64,000 nucleotides of DNA, from contig OZ241878.1 of the NCBI GenBank assembly GCA_965203365.1, positions 3,162,001 through 3,226,000 of the forward strand. The letters are read 5' to 3'. Made by a program: the position numbers and the translations under genes. This document shows, in pieces, positions 17,521 through 26,348 of this stretch (position 1 is the stretch's first letter; every line of letters begins with the position of its first letter). This stretch comes from VYFG01 sp965203365 (GTDB lineage: Bacteria > Pseudomonadota > Gammaproteobacteria > Arenicellales > Poriferihabitantaceae). Under the pieces are notes generated by a model. It was not told where the DNA came from. It ran no database searches and saw only the letters and a program-made list of their open reading frames with translations.

Positions 17521-18693
17521 TCAGATTACCTCATTCAGTCTTGCTTGGGCCACAGTACAGTACTTTGGAGAATTATCAATCCCAATATATTTCCTGGCAT
17601 ATTTTTTGGCTACCAAACAAGTCGTACCAACCCCAGAGAATGGATCAAGAACCATATCGCCTTGAAAACTGAACATCTGAATGACTCTTCTGGCTAGCTC
17701 TTCGGGAAACATGGCAGGATGTTCAAATTCCTTCATCCGCCTTTCAGGGGCAATTGACCATTTGGCATACACCCATTGTTTGAAGTCATCGGCTGTAATG
17801 TCGGAGTCATCTTTTTTTCCTTCCTTTTTCAATGATCCTTTACAGAAAACCTCAATGAATTCCCAAGTATATTTCAGATAAGGACTGGAGGGGTTTTTCC
17901 AGCTTCCCCATGCGGTAAATTTGCAGTTGTAATTGTTTTTCTCCCAGAGAATTTCACCCTTCCAGATCATTTTTCGACTCATCAAATGATGCGAAATCAT
18001 ATGATGGCTGGGTATATAATCTGAAAATAGTGGCTGTATATTGATGATCAATCTTCCTCCATACTTCAGCATACGAATACATTCATCCAGTATGGAAAAC
18101 AGCTTTTTGAAATACTTTTCCCAAGATTCAGCATCATCTTGCGTATCATAGTCGAGGCCAAAATTATAAGGAGGTGAAGTGAATACAAGATCAACACAAT
18201 TATCAGGCAGATCTTTCAAAACATTTTCACTATCGCCCAATAGTATTTTATTGAGATGCGTTTCGGGAACAGCAGAAGAATGATGAGTAAATTTATTGTC
18301 ATTGGCATAATAGTGCCTACCTCTATTTTTCTCTTTAGTTTTTCTATCCTTGACTTTTCTTTCCTTGTCGAAGCCAACATACAACCGCTTGTTTCCCTTG
18401 ATTCCATAGCTCTTTATTTTCAAGATACTGGTTTTGAATTGCTGTATGAAATTACAGTGTGATTCAGTAGTGCTACATATGTTAGATGTAATGGAATCGA
18501 GTTGCTCAATTGAAACTTGTCTAAGATAAATATCCAAATTCGTTTTGTTCAGCTCAATGAATAAATCTGACTGATCAAAATGTTGGTTCAAATTGTCAAC
18601 AATTAGTTGAATTTCTGGGGTTTCTTTTGGTGACCCAAAAATAGGAACCGTTATCTGCCTGTAATTTTCCCGCGATATGTCAATTGGGTTCAT
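17521..18693 (-). CDS. orphan site-specific DNA methyltransferase (beta class)
   Basis: A 390-residue adenine-N6 or cytosine-N4 methyltransferase using S-adenosylmethionine. The catalytic motif IV TSPPYNFGLDYD (residues ~177-188) comes before the SAM-binding motif I DPFSGVGTT (~349-357), the order of the beta class; HPAMFPEELARR is the preceding motif X region. Residues 1-145 form an extra N-terminal part, rich in Lys, Asn and Gln, that I do not recognise. The gene is far more AT-rich than its neighbours, with Lys AAA and Asn AAT common, so it was probably acquired. No restriction endonuclease gene adjoins it, and an IS5-family relic begins 88 bp upstream. It is either solitary or the survivor of a lost restriction system. 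Confidence 0.85.
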   Translation of the reverse strand: MNPIDISRENYRQITVPIFGSPKETPEIQLIVDNLNQHFDQSDLFIELNKTNLDIYLRQVSIEQLDSITSNICSTTESHCNFIQQFKTSILKIKSYGIKGNKRLYVGFDKERKVKDRKTKEKNRGRHYYANDNKFTHHSSAVPETHLNKILLGDSENVLKDLPDNCVDLVFTSPPYNFGLDYDTQDDAESWEKYFKKLFSILDECIRMLKYGGRLIINIQPLFSDYIPSHHMISHHLMSRKMIWKGEILWEKNNYNCKFTAWGSWKNPSSPYLKYTWEFIEVFCKGSLKKEGKKDDSDITADDFKQWVYAKWSIAPERRMKEFEHPAMFPEELARRVIQMFSFQGDMVLDPFSGVGTTCLVAKKYARKYIGIDNSPKYCTVAQARLNEVI

Positions 18694-18780
18694 GGTATTT
18701 TTCCACTTGAAACGAAAGTTATTTCACAAAAGTTCAAGCCTATGTTAAATCATGCTTGCGCAGTTAGGGTTCATATGACC

Positions 18781-19525
18781 AGGGAGCGTTAACAATTAAA
18801 GCCATTTCGAGTCTACTTGGCCAACCAATGGTCTGTTGTCGGAAATCGTCATGACCCGTTTCATGCTCGGAGATGATCCGTGGGAACGCATTGAGCCCTT
18901 GATGTCCGGCAACCCTACCGATGGCGGCGTCACCGGGCGGTCCAATCGACGCTTGATTGAAGCGGTGCTGTGGATTGCCCGGATCGATTCGACTTGGCGC
19001 GATCTGTCCGAAGACTTGGGAAACGGGCACCCGGTGTCCAGGCGCTCCCCCCGCGGGTCCAAAAAAGGCAGTGGCCGCAGATTTGACCGGCCCGGTCAGT
19101 CGAGGCGGACTTTGAATCGCTCATGATTGATCGGCTCAATGACGCGCGTCCATCCGCCTGGGCTCCCGATCCCGCGGTGGGTCACGCCTGGACAAGCCTC
19201 GGAGTCGGGTCAGGCCCCGAGCCTGATTGGGAATTTCGATGCGGATGATGGGATCGCCGATCCAGGGGGTGACCGTCATCCACGGATTGAAACGATTGAG
19301 CATTCGGGGGTGACGACTGTGATCCCGCCGCGCCGTCATTGTCAAGCGCCCCGAGACGATGATTGGGCAATTGACCCAGTGCGCCATCGGGTGGAACGCC
19401 GGTTTCAACAGCGGAAGCCCTGTCGTCGCCTGGCGACTCGTGATGAGGGATGGAAGCGAAAGGATGGGTCGATGGGGGACTTGGCCAGGGCCATGATTTG
19501 GCTGGTTTGATTGTTAATGCTCCCT
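18781..19525 (+). mobile_element. IS5-family insertion sequence, decayed
   Basis: Terminal inverted repeats are visible: AGGGAGCGTTAACAATTAA at 18781-18799 and its near complement at 19507-19525 (17 of 19 positions match). Between them lies a transposase broken into frames. The N-terminal part contains RIEPLMSGNPTDGGVTGR and LIEAVLWIARIDSTWRDL; later pieces contain VTPGQASESGQAPSLIGN, VIPPRRHCQAPR and RRLATRDEG, all in IS5 (IS427-like) order. The element is about 745 bp with several frameshifts, and no clear target duplication remains. It abuts the AT-rich methyltransferase patch and may have helped bring it in. Confidence 0.85.
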
Positions 19526-19849
19526 AAATCAGTGAGACGCGGGGGCAGTAAAGGAATCGTATGGGTTGCACAAAACTGGTTCCGGATTGATATTGTCACG
19601 TCTCCTGGATATCGGGGTAACAACCTGAAGCACAGGGTCACGACAGGGCACTTCTTGATACGACGAGCGAACCTACAGCCTGAGTGTAACGCTGTGCGGA
19701 TTCTATCACGAAAATGACCCCCGTACGGATATGCGACCGATCAGTGTGGCGTGTCGGCACAGTCAGGACCCGTATTCAAATCAACCAGGAGGACAGAAGG
19801 TGACATTGTGGCCTGCCAGCATGTGACGAGCGCCATCAATCCGTGCCAA
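19526..19849. other. 324-bp gap, no supported gene
   Basis: No recognisable protein or RNA. A strong AGGAGG-like site near 19790 precedes only an eight-codon frame starting with GTG, which is probably chance. Confidence 0.4.
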
Positions 19850-21220
19850 TCAACGAATATCGGTCTGTGTTCGAATCAGTCGGGATGACAGGCGATGAAA
19901 GCGCCATGTCAGTAGCACGCCAGTTATGGTGATGCCGAAGGTCATACCCCACAAAATCCCGATGCCGTCCATGTTCATACCAAAGGCCAGCCAGGCCCCT
20001 CCACCGAGACCCGCCACCCAGTATCCAAATCCGGCAATCCAGAGGGGGACGACACTGTCCTTGAGTCCACGCAATGTTCGGGCCGCGATCGCCTGAAGAC
20101 CATCAAAAATCTGAAACAGGGCGGCGATCAGGAAAAAGCCTCTGGCGAGATCGGCCACGACGGTGAACCCCGGATCCTCCGGTGAGACAAACAGGGTGAT
20201 GAATTCGTCGGCAAGGAGCAAAGGAACAACCAGCAGGGCGCAGACGATGAGCACTCCGATCACCTTGGTCAGGAGACCGGCATGACGGGCAGCGGGCATC
20301 TGGCGGCGGCCGACGGCATGCGCCACCCTGACCATGCCGGCTTCAGCCATGCCAAGTGCCAGCATGAAGGAGATGCCGACCCATGAGAGCACGATCTCGT
20401 AGGCCGCCAGGGTCGCTGCCCCGATCACGCCGGAGAGGATGGATGCCCCGGTGAACATGCCTGCTTCCAGCAGGACCAGTCCGGCCACCGGAATGCCCAA
20501 AGAGACGATTTCCCTCATGACCTCCTTGTTCACGCGCCAGGGTCCGGAAAAAATCCCGTAGCCACGCAAGGATTCAGTGCGGTAGATGTGCCAAAGCAGC
20601 GCCAGGAACATCAGCCATGATACGATGGTGGTGGCCAGCCCTGCGCCCGCGAGCCCCATTTGCGGTAGTCCAGCGACACCATGAACCAGCAGGTAGGTCA
20701 GCAGCCAGTTCACGGCGACGGCGAGGATGGTGATCACCATGACGGCCCGTGGACGCGATACGGCGGCCACGAAATACCGCAGAACGGCGAACCCGAGTAC
20801 CGGAAAAACGAAACCGCTCAGCCATCGGAGGTAGTCCCGGGACAAGGAAACCACCCTGTCGTCCTGCCCGGTCCATGCCAGGATCACATCCATATTCCAG
20901 ATAAGCCCGGTGGCGGGCACTCCCATCCACAAAGAGAGCACAAACCCCTGGCGCACGGCCACTCCTGCCGCCTGCCGGCGACCTCCCCCCTCCGCTTGGG
21001 CACACAAGACGCCAATGATAGACAGCAGACCCATCAGGATGACCAGAATTTCAAAGGAGAGGTTACCGGCAATGCCCACAGCGGCCAAGGCGTTGTATCC
21101 CAGCTTCCCCACTACCATCTTGGTGGTAATGAACATCGCCATTTCGGCCAGATAGGCGGCGGCCAGGGGAACGGCAATCTGCAGCAGGATAGTGGTTTCC
21201 CTGTGGGCAGTCTGGGGCAT
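19850..21220 (-). CDS. MATE-family efflux transporter (NorM-like)
   Basis: A 456-residue multidrug and toxin extrusion protein with twelve helices in two six-helix halves, driven by H+ or Na+. The start at 21220 (MPQTAHRETTILLQIAVPL) is preferred over an in-frame start 90 bp upstream, because family members begin just before helix 1 and the upstream 30 residues are very Arg-rich. Helix 1 (LLQIAVPLAAAYLAEMAMF) and the start of the second half (IVSLGIPVAGLVLLEAGMF) show the family pattern of Pro followed by hydrophobic residues. It is transcribed divergently from the DddP-like gene with about 150 bp between them. Confidence 0.88.
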   Translation of the reverse strand: MPQTAHRETTILLQIAVPLAAAYLAEMAMFITTKMVVGKLGYNALAAVGIAGNLSFEILVILMGLLSIIGVLCAQAEGGGRRQAAGVAVRQGFVLSLWMGVPATGLIWNMDVILAWTGQDDRVVSLSRDYLRWLSGFVFPVLGFAVLRYFVAAVSRPRAVMVITILAVAVNWLLTYLLVHGVAGLPQMGLAGAGLATTIVSWLMFLALLWHIYRTESLRGYGIFSGPWRVNKEVMREIVSLGIPVAGLVLLEAGMFTGASILSGVIGAATLAAYEIVLSWVGISFMLALGMAEAGMVRVAHAVGRRQMPAARHAGLLTKVIGVLIVCALLVVPLLLADEFITLFVSPEDPGFTVVADLARGFFLIAALFQIFDGLQAIAARTLRGLKDSVVPLWIAGFGYWVAGLGGGAWLAFGMNMDGIGILWGMTFGITITGVLLTWRFHRLSSRLIRTQTDIR

Positions 21221-21373
21221 GGCGGACGGGAGGATGTGGCGTCGGAGTATAGCCGAGGATGCCGGTTGGCGACGTCGCAACGAACGATGGTTCTTGCGCC
21301 ATGATGCCATTGTGCTGGGTCGGCTTGGGCTACACTCCTTCGGCTCACATCTCGCCTTCCCTGGAGAATGTAT

Positions 21374-22618
21374 ATGACGATCCTGCCACAGGCTCTTTCA
21401 TCTGGACAGATGATGGCCAGACAGCATGGTGCCATGGAATTTTCCGAGGCACCGGTCGACCTGCACGCGGTGCGAGAATACCGGCTGAATCGTATCCGCG
21501 AGCAGTTGCGCCGTCTCGACTATGCCGGACTCCTGCTGTTCGACCAGGTCAATTGCCGTTACGCCTGCGATGCGACCAACATGCAGGTCTGGTGTTCCCA
21601 CTATGAGACCCGCTGTGTGTTCGTGGCCACCGAGGGGCCGATGATTCTGTTTGACTATGGCTACTACCCTCATCTGGCAGAAGATCTTCCACTGATTGAC
21701 GATTACCGTGTCAATCAGTCTTTCTACTACTTCACTGCCGGACCCCATACCGACCGACGGGCGGTTGCCTTTGGGGAGGAAATTGCCGATCTCGTTCGCA
21801 CCCATGGGGGTGGCAATACTCGACTGGCGGTGGATCGATTGTCTTGGCAGGGCACTCGACAATTGCTGGATCAAGGTCTCCAACTGCACGATGGACTGGA
21901 AGTCATAGAGCTGGCACGGGTGATCAAATCAGACGGCGAACTGGCCTTGATGCAAAAGGCGGTGGATGTCTGCGAAATTGGCATGCAGCGAATGCGGGAG
22001 GCGCTGGTTCCCGGCATTACGGAAAATGCGCTTTGGGCGAATCTGCACCAGGCCAACATCGCCTTGGGAGGCGAATGGATCGAAACCCGCCTGTTGTCTT
22101 CCGGACCGCGGACCTATCCCTGGTTTCGTGAGTCCTCCATGCGGATAATCCAGGATGGGGACATGGTGAGTTTCGATACCGACCTCATCGGTCCCTATGG
22201 CTACTGTGCCGACATTTCCCGCAGTTGGGTGTGTGGCGATCAACCTAAGGCCGCCCAGCGCAACCTATACGCCTTGGCCCGGGAACAGATCGAACACAAC
22301 TGCCGACTCCTGAAGGCCGGCACCAGTTTTCGCGAGCTCTCCGAACGGGCCTGGAAGATTCCGGATCGGTTTGCCTCCAGTCGGTACAGCAGCCTGATCC
22401 ATGGGGTTGGTCTCGCGGATGAGTACCCCTCCATCAAGCATATTCAGGACTTCGACCGCAAGGGCTACGACGGGTTCCTTGAGGCCAATATGACGCTGTG
22501 CGTGGAGTCCTACATTGGTGCGCAAACGGAAGGAGAGGGCGTGAAACTGGAGGAACAGGTAGTGATTACCAAGGACGGCTGCCGGGTTATTTCAGGTTAT
22601 CCGATGGAGGATTGGTAG
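21374..22618 (+). CDS. DddP-like M24-family protein, candidate DMSP lyase
   Basis: A 414-residue member of the M24 (creatinase/aminopeptidase) fold. The pattern of DddP, the iron-dependent lyase that splits dimethylsulfoniopropionate into dimethyl sulfide and acrylate, is seen throughout: RYACDATNMQVW (~60-71), GGEWIETRLLSSGPRT, SFDTDLIG then DISRSW, HGVGLADEYP, CVESYIGA and VKLEEQV. These supply the six metal-ligand positions of the fold (Asp, Asp, Asp, His, Glu, Glu). The start at 21374 lies 6 nt after GGAGA; an ATG at 21368 is too close to it. It is monocistronic. It could instead be an Xaa-Pro dipeptidase-like relative, since M24 proteins vary in substrate; similarity to DddP was judged by eye. 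Confidence 0.65.
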   Translation: MTILPQALSSGQMMARQHGAMEFSEAPVDLHAVREYRLNRIREQLRRLDYAGLLLFDQVNCRYACDATNMQVWCSHYETRCVFVATEGPMILFDYGYYPHLAEDLPLIDDYRVNQSFYYFTAGPHTDRRAVAFGEEIADLVRTHGGGNTRLAVDRLSWQGTRQLLDQGLQLHDGLEVIELARVIKSDGELALMQKAVDVCEIGMQRMREALVPGITENALWANLHQANIALGGEWIETRLLSSGPRTYPWFRESSMRIIQDGDMVSFDTDLIGPYGYCADISRSWVCGDQPKAAQRNLYALAREQIEHNCRLLKAGTSFRELSERAWKIPDRFASSRYSSLIHGVGLADEYPSIKHIQDFDRKGYDGFLEANMTLCVESYIGAQTEGEGVKLEEQVVITKDGCRVISGYPMEDW

Positions 22619-22985
22619 GCTCTTCACAGGGCATGCAGTTGATCGGCTTGTGGCCAACCCATGGAACGGGACTGACGGATTCCAGGGTGTCGGATCTGAA
22701 ATCCCGGCAACCCCCTGTCGCCATGGCAGTTCGCCTGGTGCAATCCGGTGCGGCCAGTCCCCGGACAAGGGGGGTGTTCACCGTGCGGCTGATGGCGACC
22801 GACGCACAGAACCCGATTGACAAGCGGTGCGAGTTGCTTGACCGTGGAACGGCTTTCCAGTGCCTGCCCCACAATCGCCTGGCGTTTTCCCATGCCCATT
22901 CCTCAAGGCCAGCATGGCCCGGAAGATATGAAGGAGTTGGACCTTTTATGATCTGCCAGGGAACAGGATCGCCAAGGTCTGGACA
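22619..22985. other. 367-bp gap, no supported gene
   Basis: No open frame with a family pattern; the DddP-like gene and the helicase gene converge here. No clear T-tailed hairpin was seen. Confidence 0.4.
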
Positions 22986-25900
22986 CTACGGTACTTCATA
23001 CTCCACCAGCCTGCCGAGCACCGGGTAGTAAAGTGCAGTGCGGACCGGTCGACCTTCCAGCGCCGAGAGAAGGTCGCGATAACGGGTCATGGCCGCCTGA
23101 TAGCGTTCTCGCTCTTGGTCCAGAAAAGTGTCCAGCGTCTGTCGGTCCTCATGTCGACTGGATTTGAAATCCACGATCCAACGCACCCCGTCGGGGTCGA
23201 CGAAACATCGGTCCAGGACGATGTGTCGGATTTCACCCTGATGAACGCCGGTCAGGCTCCATTCCGTCCGGACATCGGTATTCAGGGGAGAAAATATCCA
23301 GTCGGCGAGCGGGTCTTTCTGTACCTGCACAAGCAACGCCTCCAAACGTTCCAGTGCTGGATCAGCCTGGCTGGGGGGCAACCCGGTGGCCAGCAGTTGC
23401 CGCCGCCAGTCATCCCGTTCATTGGAGTGGAATGTTCGGTGTTTCCAGACGGCCCAGCCATGGTGATCGACCTGCTGCAAGATGCGGTGGATGACAATGC
23501 CAATCACCCGGGTGGATTCTCTCGCCCAGTCAAAATCGATGCGATCCTCCTCTTCCGTCACATCCGCTTCCATGGGTACCGGGTCCAGGGAGTCAGGCAG
23601 TTCCGGCAATGTCCAGCTCGGGTCCAGTTGGTGCAATATGGGGGAGGACATGGCTTGATGACTGGCTTTTGTCGTTCCGTCAGGGGTGCCACTTCCCTGG
23701 GTGCCCCCTCGGAATGCTTCCACCACCGGCCAGAGCAGGGCCAGCAGGGATTGTTTTCCAGGTGAACGCCTCTCCTCTGGGGGTTTACCGAACAGGTGCA
23801 ACCGGCGCTGCGCCCGGGTACAGGCCACATAGAGCAATCGCTGTCGCTCGTACATCTGATGGTCATCCTCCAGTCGGCCGAGATAGGTATAAAACCCATT
23901 CGCCTCCTGGCTGCGGGGTCGGGTCGCCACCAGCAGCCGGTCTGGAAACCTTTTCCATCGGATTAATTCGCCTCCGTCCTTCTTGGGAAGGCGTTCCAGA
24001 CCGACCAGAATCACGGTGTGAAACTCAAGCCCCTTGGCGCTGTGAATGGTCATCAGCCGGACGGGTTGTTCGACGGCGTTTTCCGCATAGAGATCTGCCA
24101 GGGCATCCGTGAGTGACTCGCGATGGATGGGAGTGCCTTCTGCGACAAGATCACGCACCCGATCCAGATACCGTCGACAATTCTCGAGATCGTGAGGGTC
24201 CACGGCTACCGGCCCTCCCAACCGAAGCCAGCAGGATTCCAGCAGGTGGTGCAAAGAACATCGAGACCGATCCAGCAGGGCGCTAGATAAGACCTCCCTG
24301 ACACGAAGCAGTCTGGTGCGGGTCTGGGATGACAGACCTTCAAGGCATTCAGATTGTTGCAGGCTCTCGAAAATCGGACGATCAGGGGATGTACCGACCA
24401 GGTGGACAAGATCGGACAAGGTGGCGCCACCCCAGGGGGCACGAAGCAAGCTGAGCCAGGCGATCCGGTCACCCGGTTGGGCCAGTACCAGGGTCAAGCT
24501 CATCAAATCCTGGATGGCTGGGCGATGCGCCAGTGATTCCAGTTGGATACCTTGGTACGGAATGCCGTGTGCGTTCAGTGCCTGTATCAGATGGGACAGA
24601 TGGCTGCGGGTACGGCCAAGGACGGCAATGTCCTCTCCGGGGAAGCGCTCCAGCGTCTTGGCGACGATGGCCACAATCTGTTCGGCTTCCACCTCATGGT
24701 GGCGTGGGGGATTCGTGTGGACGTAGATTCCCGAATCGACGTCGATGGGCTGGAATGGGCTGGCGACGGTATACCTGACCGCTCCGTGGATCATATTGCT
24801 GTCATCGGGCATGATCTGCGAGAAGGTGCCATTGAACCAGTCCACCAGGGCGGGCGCTGAACGGAAGTTGGAGGTCAGTGTCAGTGGATGAGGCCGGATG
24901 TCCCCGATCCCCTGTTCCTGAACCGCCAGAAAGATACCTACTTCCGCATCCCGGAAGCGGTAGATGGACTGCATGGGATCGCCGACGAGAAACACGGTGC
25001 GTCCATCATTCGGCGTCCATCCGGCCAAGAGCTTTTTCAACAACTCCAGCTGACCGATGGAGGTGTCCTGGAATTCATCCAGCAGGATGTGGCGCAACTG
25101 GTAGTCCAAAGTCAGAGTCAGATCGCTGGGAGCGTCTGGAACACCGAGAGCCCAGTCAGCCCGCTGGGCGATTTCGGTAAAGTCGGCCAGATGCTGTCCC
25201 TTGAAGAGTAGGCGAAGTTGGGCGACCGCTACCGGCAGCAGGGTGAGCAAGGCCTGGACCATCTCCCAATCCTGATGAAGGTAGGAGGGTTGTGGGAGGT
25301 GTCGGATTCGATTCCAGGCGAGGATGTGACGATCGCGACACGCCAGTTGCTTCAATAATTGTTTGAACCGTTCCTTGGCGAATTTCTGGCCCTTGTCGGT
25401 GACCGGAAAGCCCTGCCTTTTGTCGATGGTTTTTCGTACTGTTCCATTCTGGGTGAGCAGCAGGTGGGCCATTCCCTGCCAACGATCCAGTTCATCGCTT
25501 TCCGGTAGCGGGAAGTCGCCTGAAGCGGTCCATCCCGACAGCAGGTCCCACCTGTTCCCGGCAGCATTGTTTTGTGACGTCTGGATATGAATCGCCGCAT
25601 GATGGGACAGGGTCGCCAGTTCGGTACGCCAGTCACCTTCCAGCATCGCATTGCATGCCTGTAATGTGATCCGAATCGTCTCATCCCACCCTTGCTCGAA
25701 CTGTTCCCGGGAGTGGCTCGTCAGATCCTTCATCCAGCGATCCCGGTTGGCCAGCAGGTTGGCCAGCAGTTGTTGTGCAAGGCGGCGGTCGGCATTCACG
25801 AGGCTGAGGACACGGGCACAGGCTTTGGCAATGTCGGGATCGCTGAGGTCCTCAATCATGCGCAGGGTGTCATCCGCCGCCTGCAGATACAGCCGGAAGG

Positions 25901-26348
25901 CATCTTCCACGGGTGGCGGCACCGTCCCGAATCGGGAGGACCAGGGCATGCGTCGGACCAGTTCGTGGCAGAAACTATCGATGGTCTGCACCTTGAGGCG
26001 GCGAGGATTTTGCACCAAGTGCCATCCCAGACGCTGGCCATGCTCATTGGCGGCCTGGGCCAGGTCGAGTAGATCGGTGTCGGTCTCGGCGTGGCCATGC
26101 AGGTCCAGACCTTGAAGGGCGTTCAGGATGCGCAGCCGCATTTCCGCTGTGGCTTTGCGGGTAAAGGTGATCGCCAGGATCTGCTCCGGCAGTTCTACGG
26201 TGGTCAGCAACCGGAGAAATCGACGGACCAGCAACCCAGTCTTGCCCGAGCCGGCGGGTGCCTGGACAATGAATGAGCCGACCGGATCCAGCGCCTGTTG
26301 ACGGGCGGCCTGATCAGAGGGTTCCCGCCGGGTCGGCGATTCATTCAT
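22986..26348 (-). CDS. AddA-like UvrD-family helicase-nuclease
   Basis: A 1120-residue superfamily 1 helicase with a C-terminal RecB-type nuclease. Visible motifs are Walker A VQAPAGSGKT (residues 28-37), helicase motif II LLDEFQDTSIGQ (~420), motif III GDPMQSIYRFRDAEVGIF, motif V MTIHSAKGLEFHTV and the nuclease core IVDFKSSRHEDR (~1055). The overall plan is that of AddA/RecB. The partner encoded upstream overlaps by 8 bp (26341-26348), so the two are translationally coupled and probably form one complex that resects double-strand breaks. No recC or recD gene is nearby. The gene is intact. Confidence 0.87.
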   Translation of the reverse strand: MNESPTRREPSDQAARQQALDPVGSFIVQAPAGSGKTGLLVRRFLRLLTTVELPEQILAITFTRKATAEMRLRILNALQGLDLHGHAETDTDLLDLAQAANEHGQRLGWHLVQNPRRLKVQTIDSFCHELVRRMPWSSRFGTVPPPVEDAFRLYLQAADDTLRMIEDLSDPDIAKACARVLSLVNADRRLAQQLLANLLANRDRWMKDLTSHSREQFEQGWDETIRITLQACNAMLEGDWRTELATLSHHAAIHIQTSQNNAAGNRWDLLSGWTASGDFPLPESDELDRWQGMAHLLLTQNGTVRKTIDKRQGFPVTDKGQKFAKERFKQLLKQLACRDRHILAWNRIRHLPQPSYLHQDWEMVQALLTLLPVAVAQLRLLFKGQHLADFTEIAQRADWALGVPDAPSDLTLTLDYQLRHILLDEFQDTSIGQLELLKKLLAGWTPNDGRTVFLVGDPMQSIYRFRDAEVGIFLAVQEQGIGDIRPHPLTLTSNFRSAPALVDWFNGTFSQIMPDDSNMIHGAVRYTVASPFQPIDVDSGIYVHTNPPRHHEVEAEQIVAIVAKTLERFPGEDIAVLGRTRSHLSHLIQALNAHGIPYQGIQLESLAHRPAIQDLMSLTLVLAQPGDRIAWLSLLRAPWGGATLSDLVHLVGTSPDRPIFESLQQSECLEGLSSQTRTRLLRVREVLSSALLDRSRCSLHHLLESCWLRLGGPVAVDPHDLENCRRYLDRVRDLVAEGTPIHRESLTDALADLYAENAVEQPVRLMTIHSAKGLEFHTVILVGLERLPKKDGGELIRWKRFPDRLLVATRPRSQEANGFYTYLGRLEDDHQMYERQRLLYVACTRAQRRLHLFGKPPEERRSPGKQSLLALLWPVVEAFRGGTQGSGTPDGTTKASHQAMSSPILHQLDPSWTLPELPDSLDPVPMEADVTEEEDRIDFDWARESTRVIGIVIHRILQQVDHHGWAVWKHRTFHSNERDDWRRQLLATGLPPSQADPALERLEALLVQVQKDPLADWIFSPLNTDVRTEWSLTGVHQGEIRHIVLDRCFVDPDGVRWIVDFKSSRHEDRQTLDTFLDQERERYQAAMTRYRDLLSALEGRPVRTALYYPVLGRLVEYEVP

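Noticed and set aside
17380..18780. AT-rich patch as a prophage or restriction island
   Set aside because: Only a methyltransferase is present; no phage genes or nuclease.
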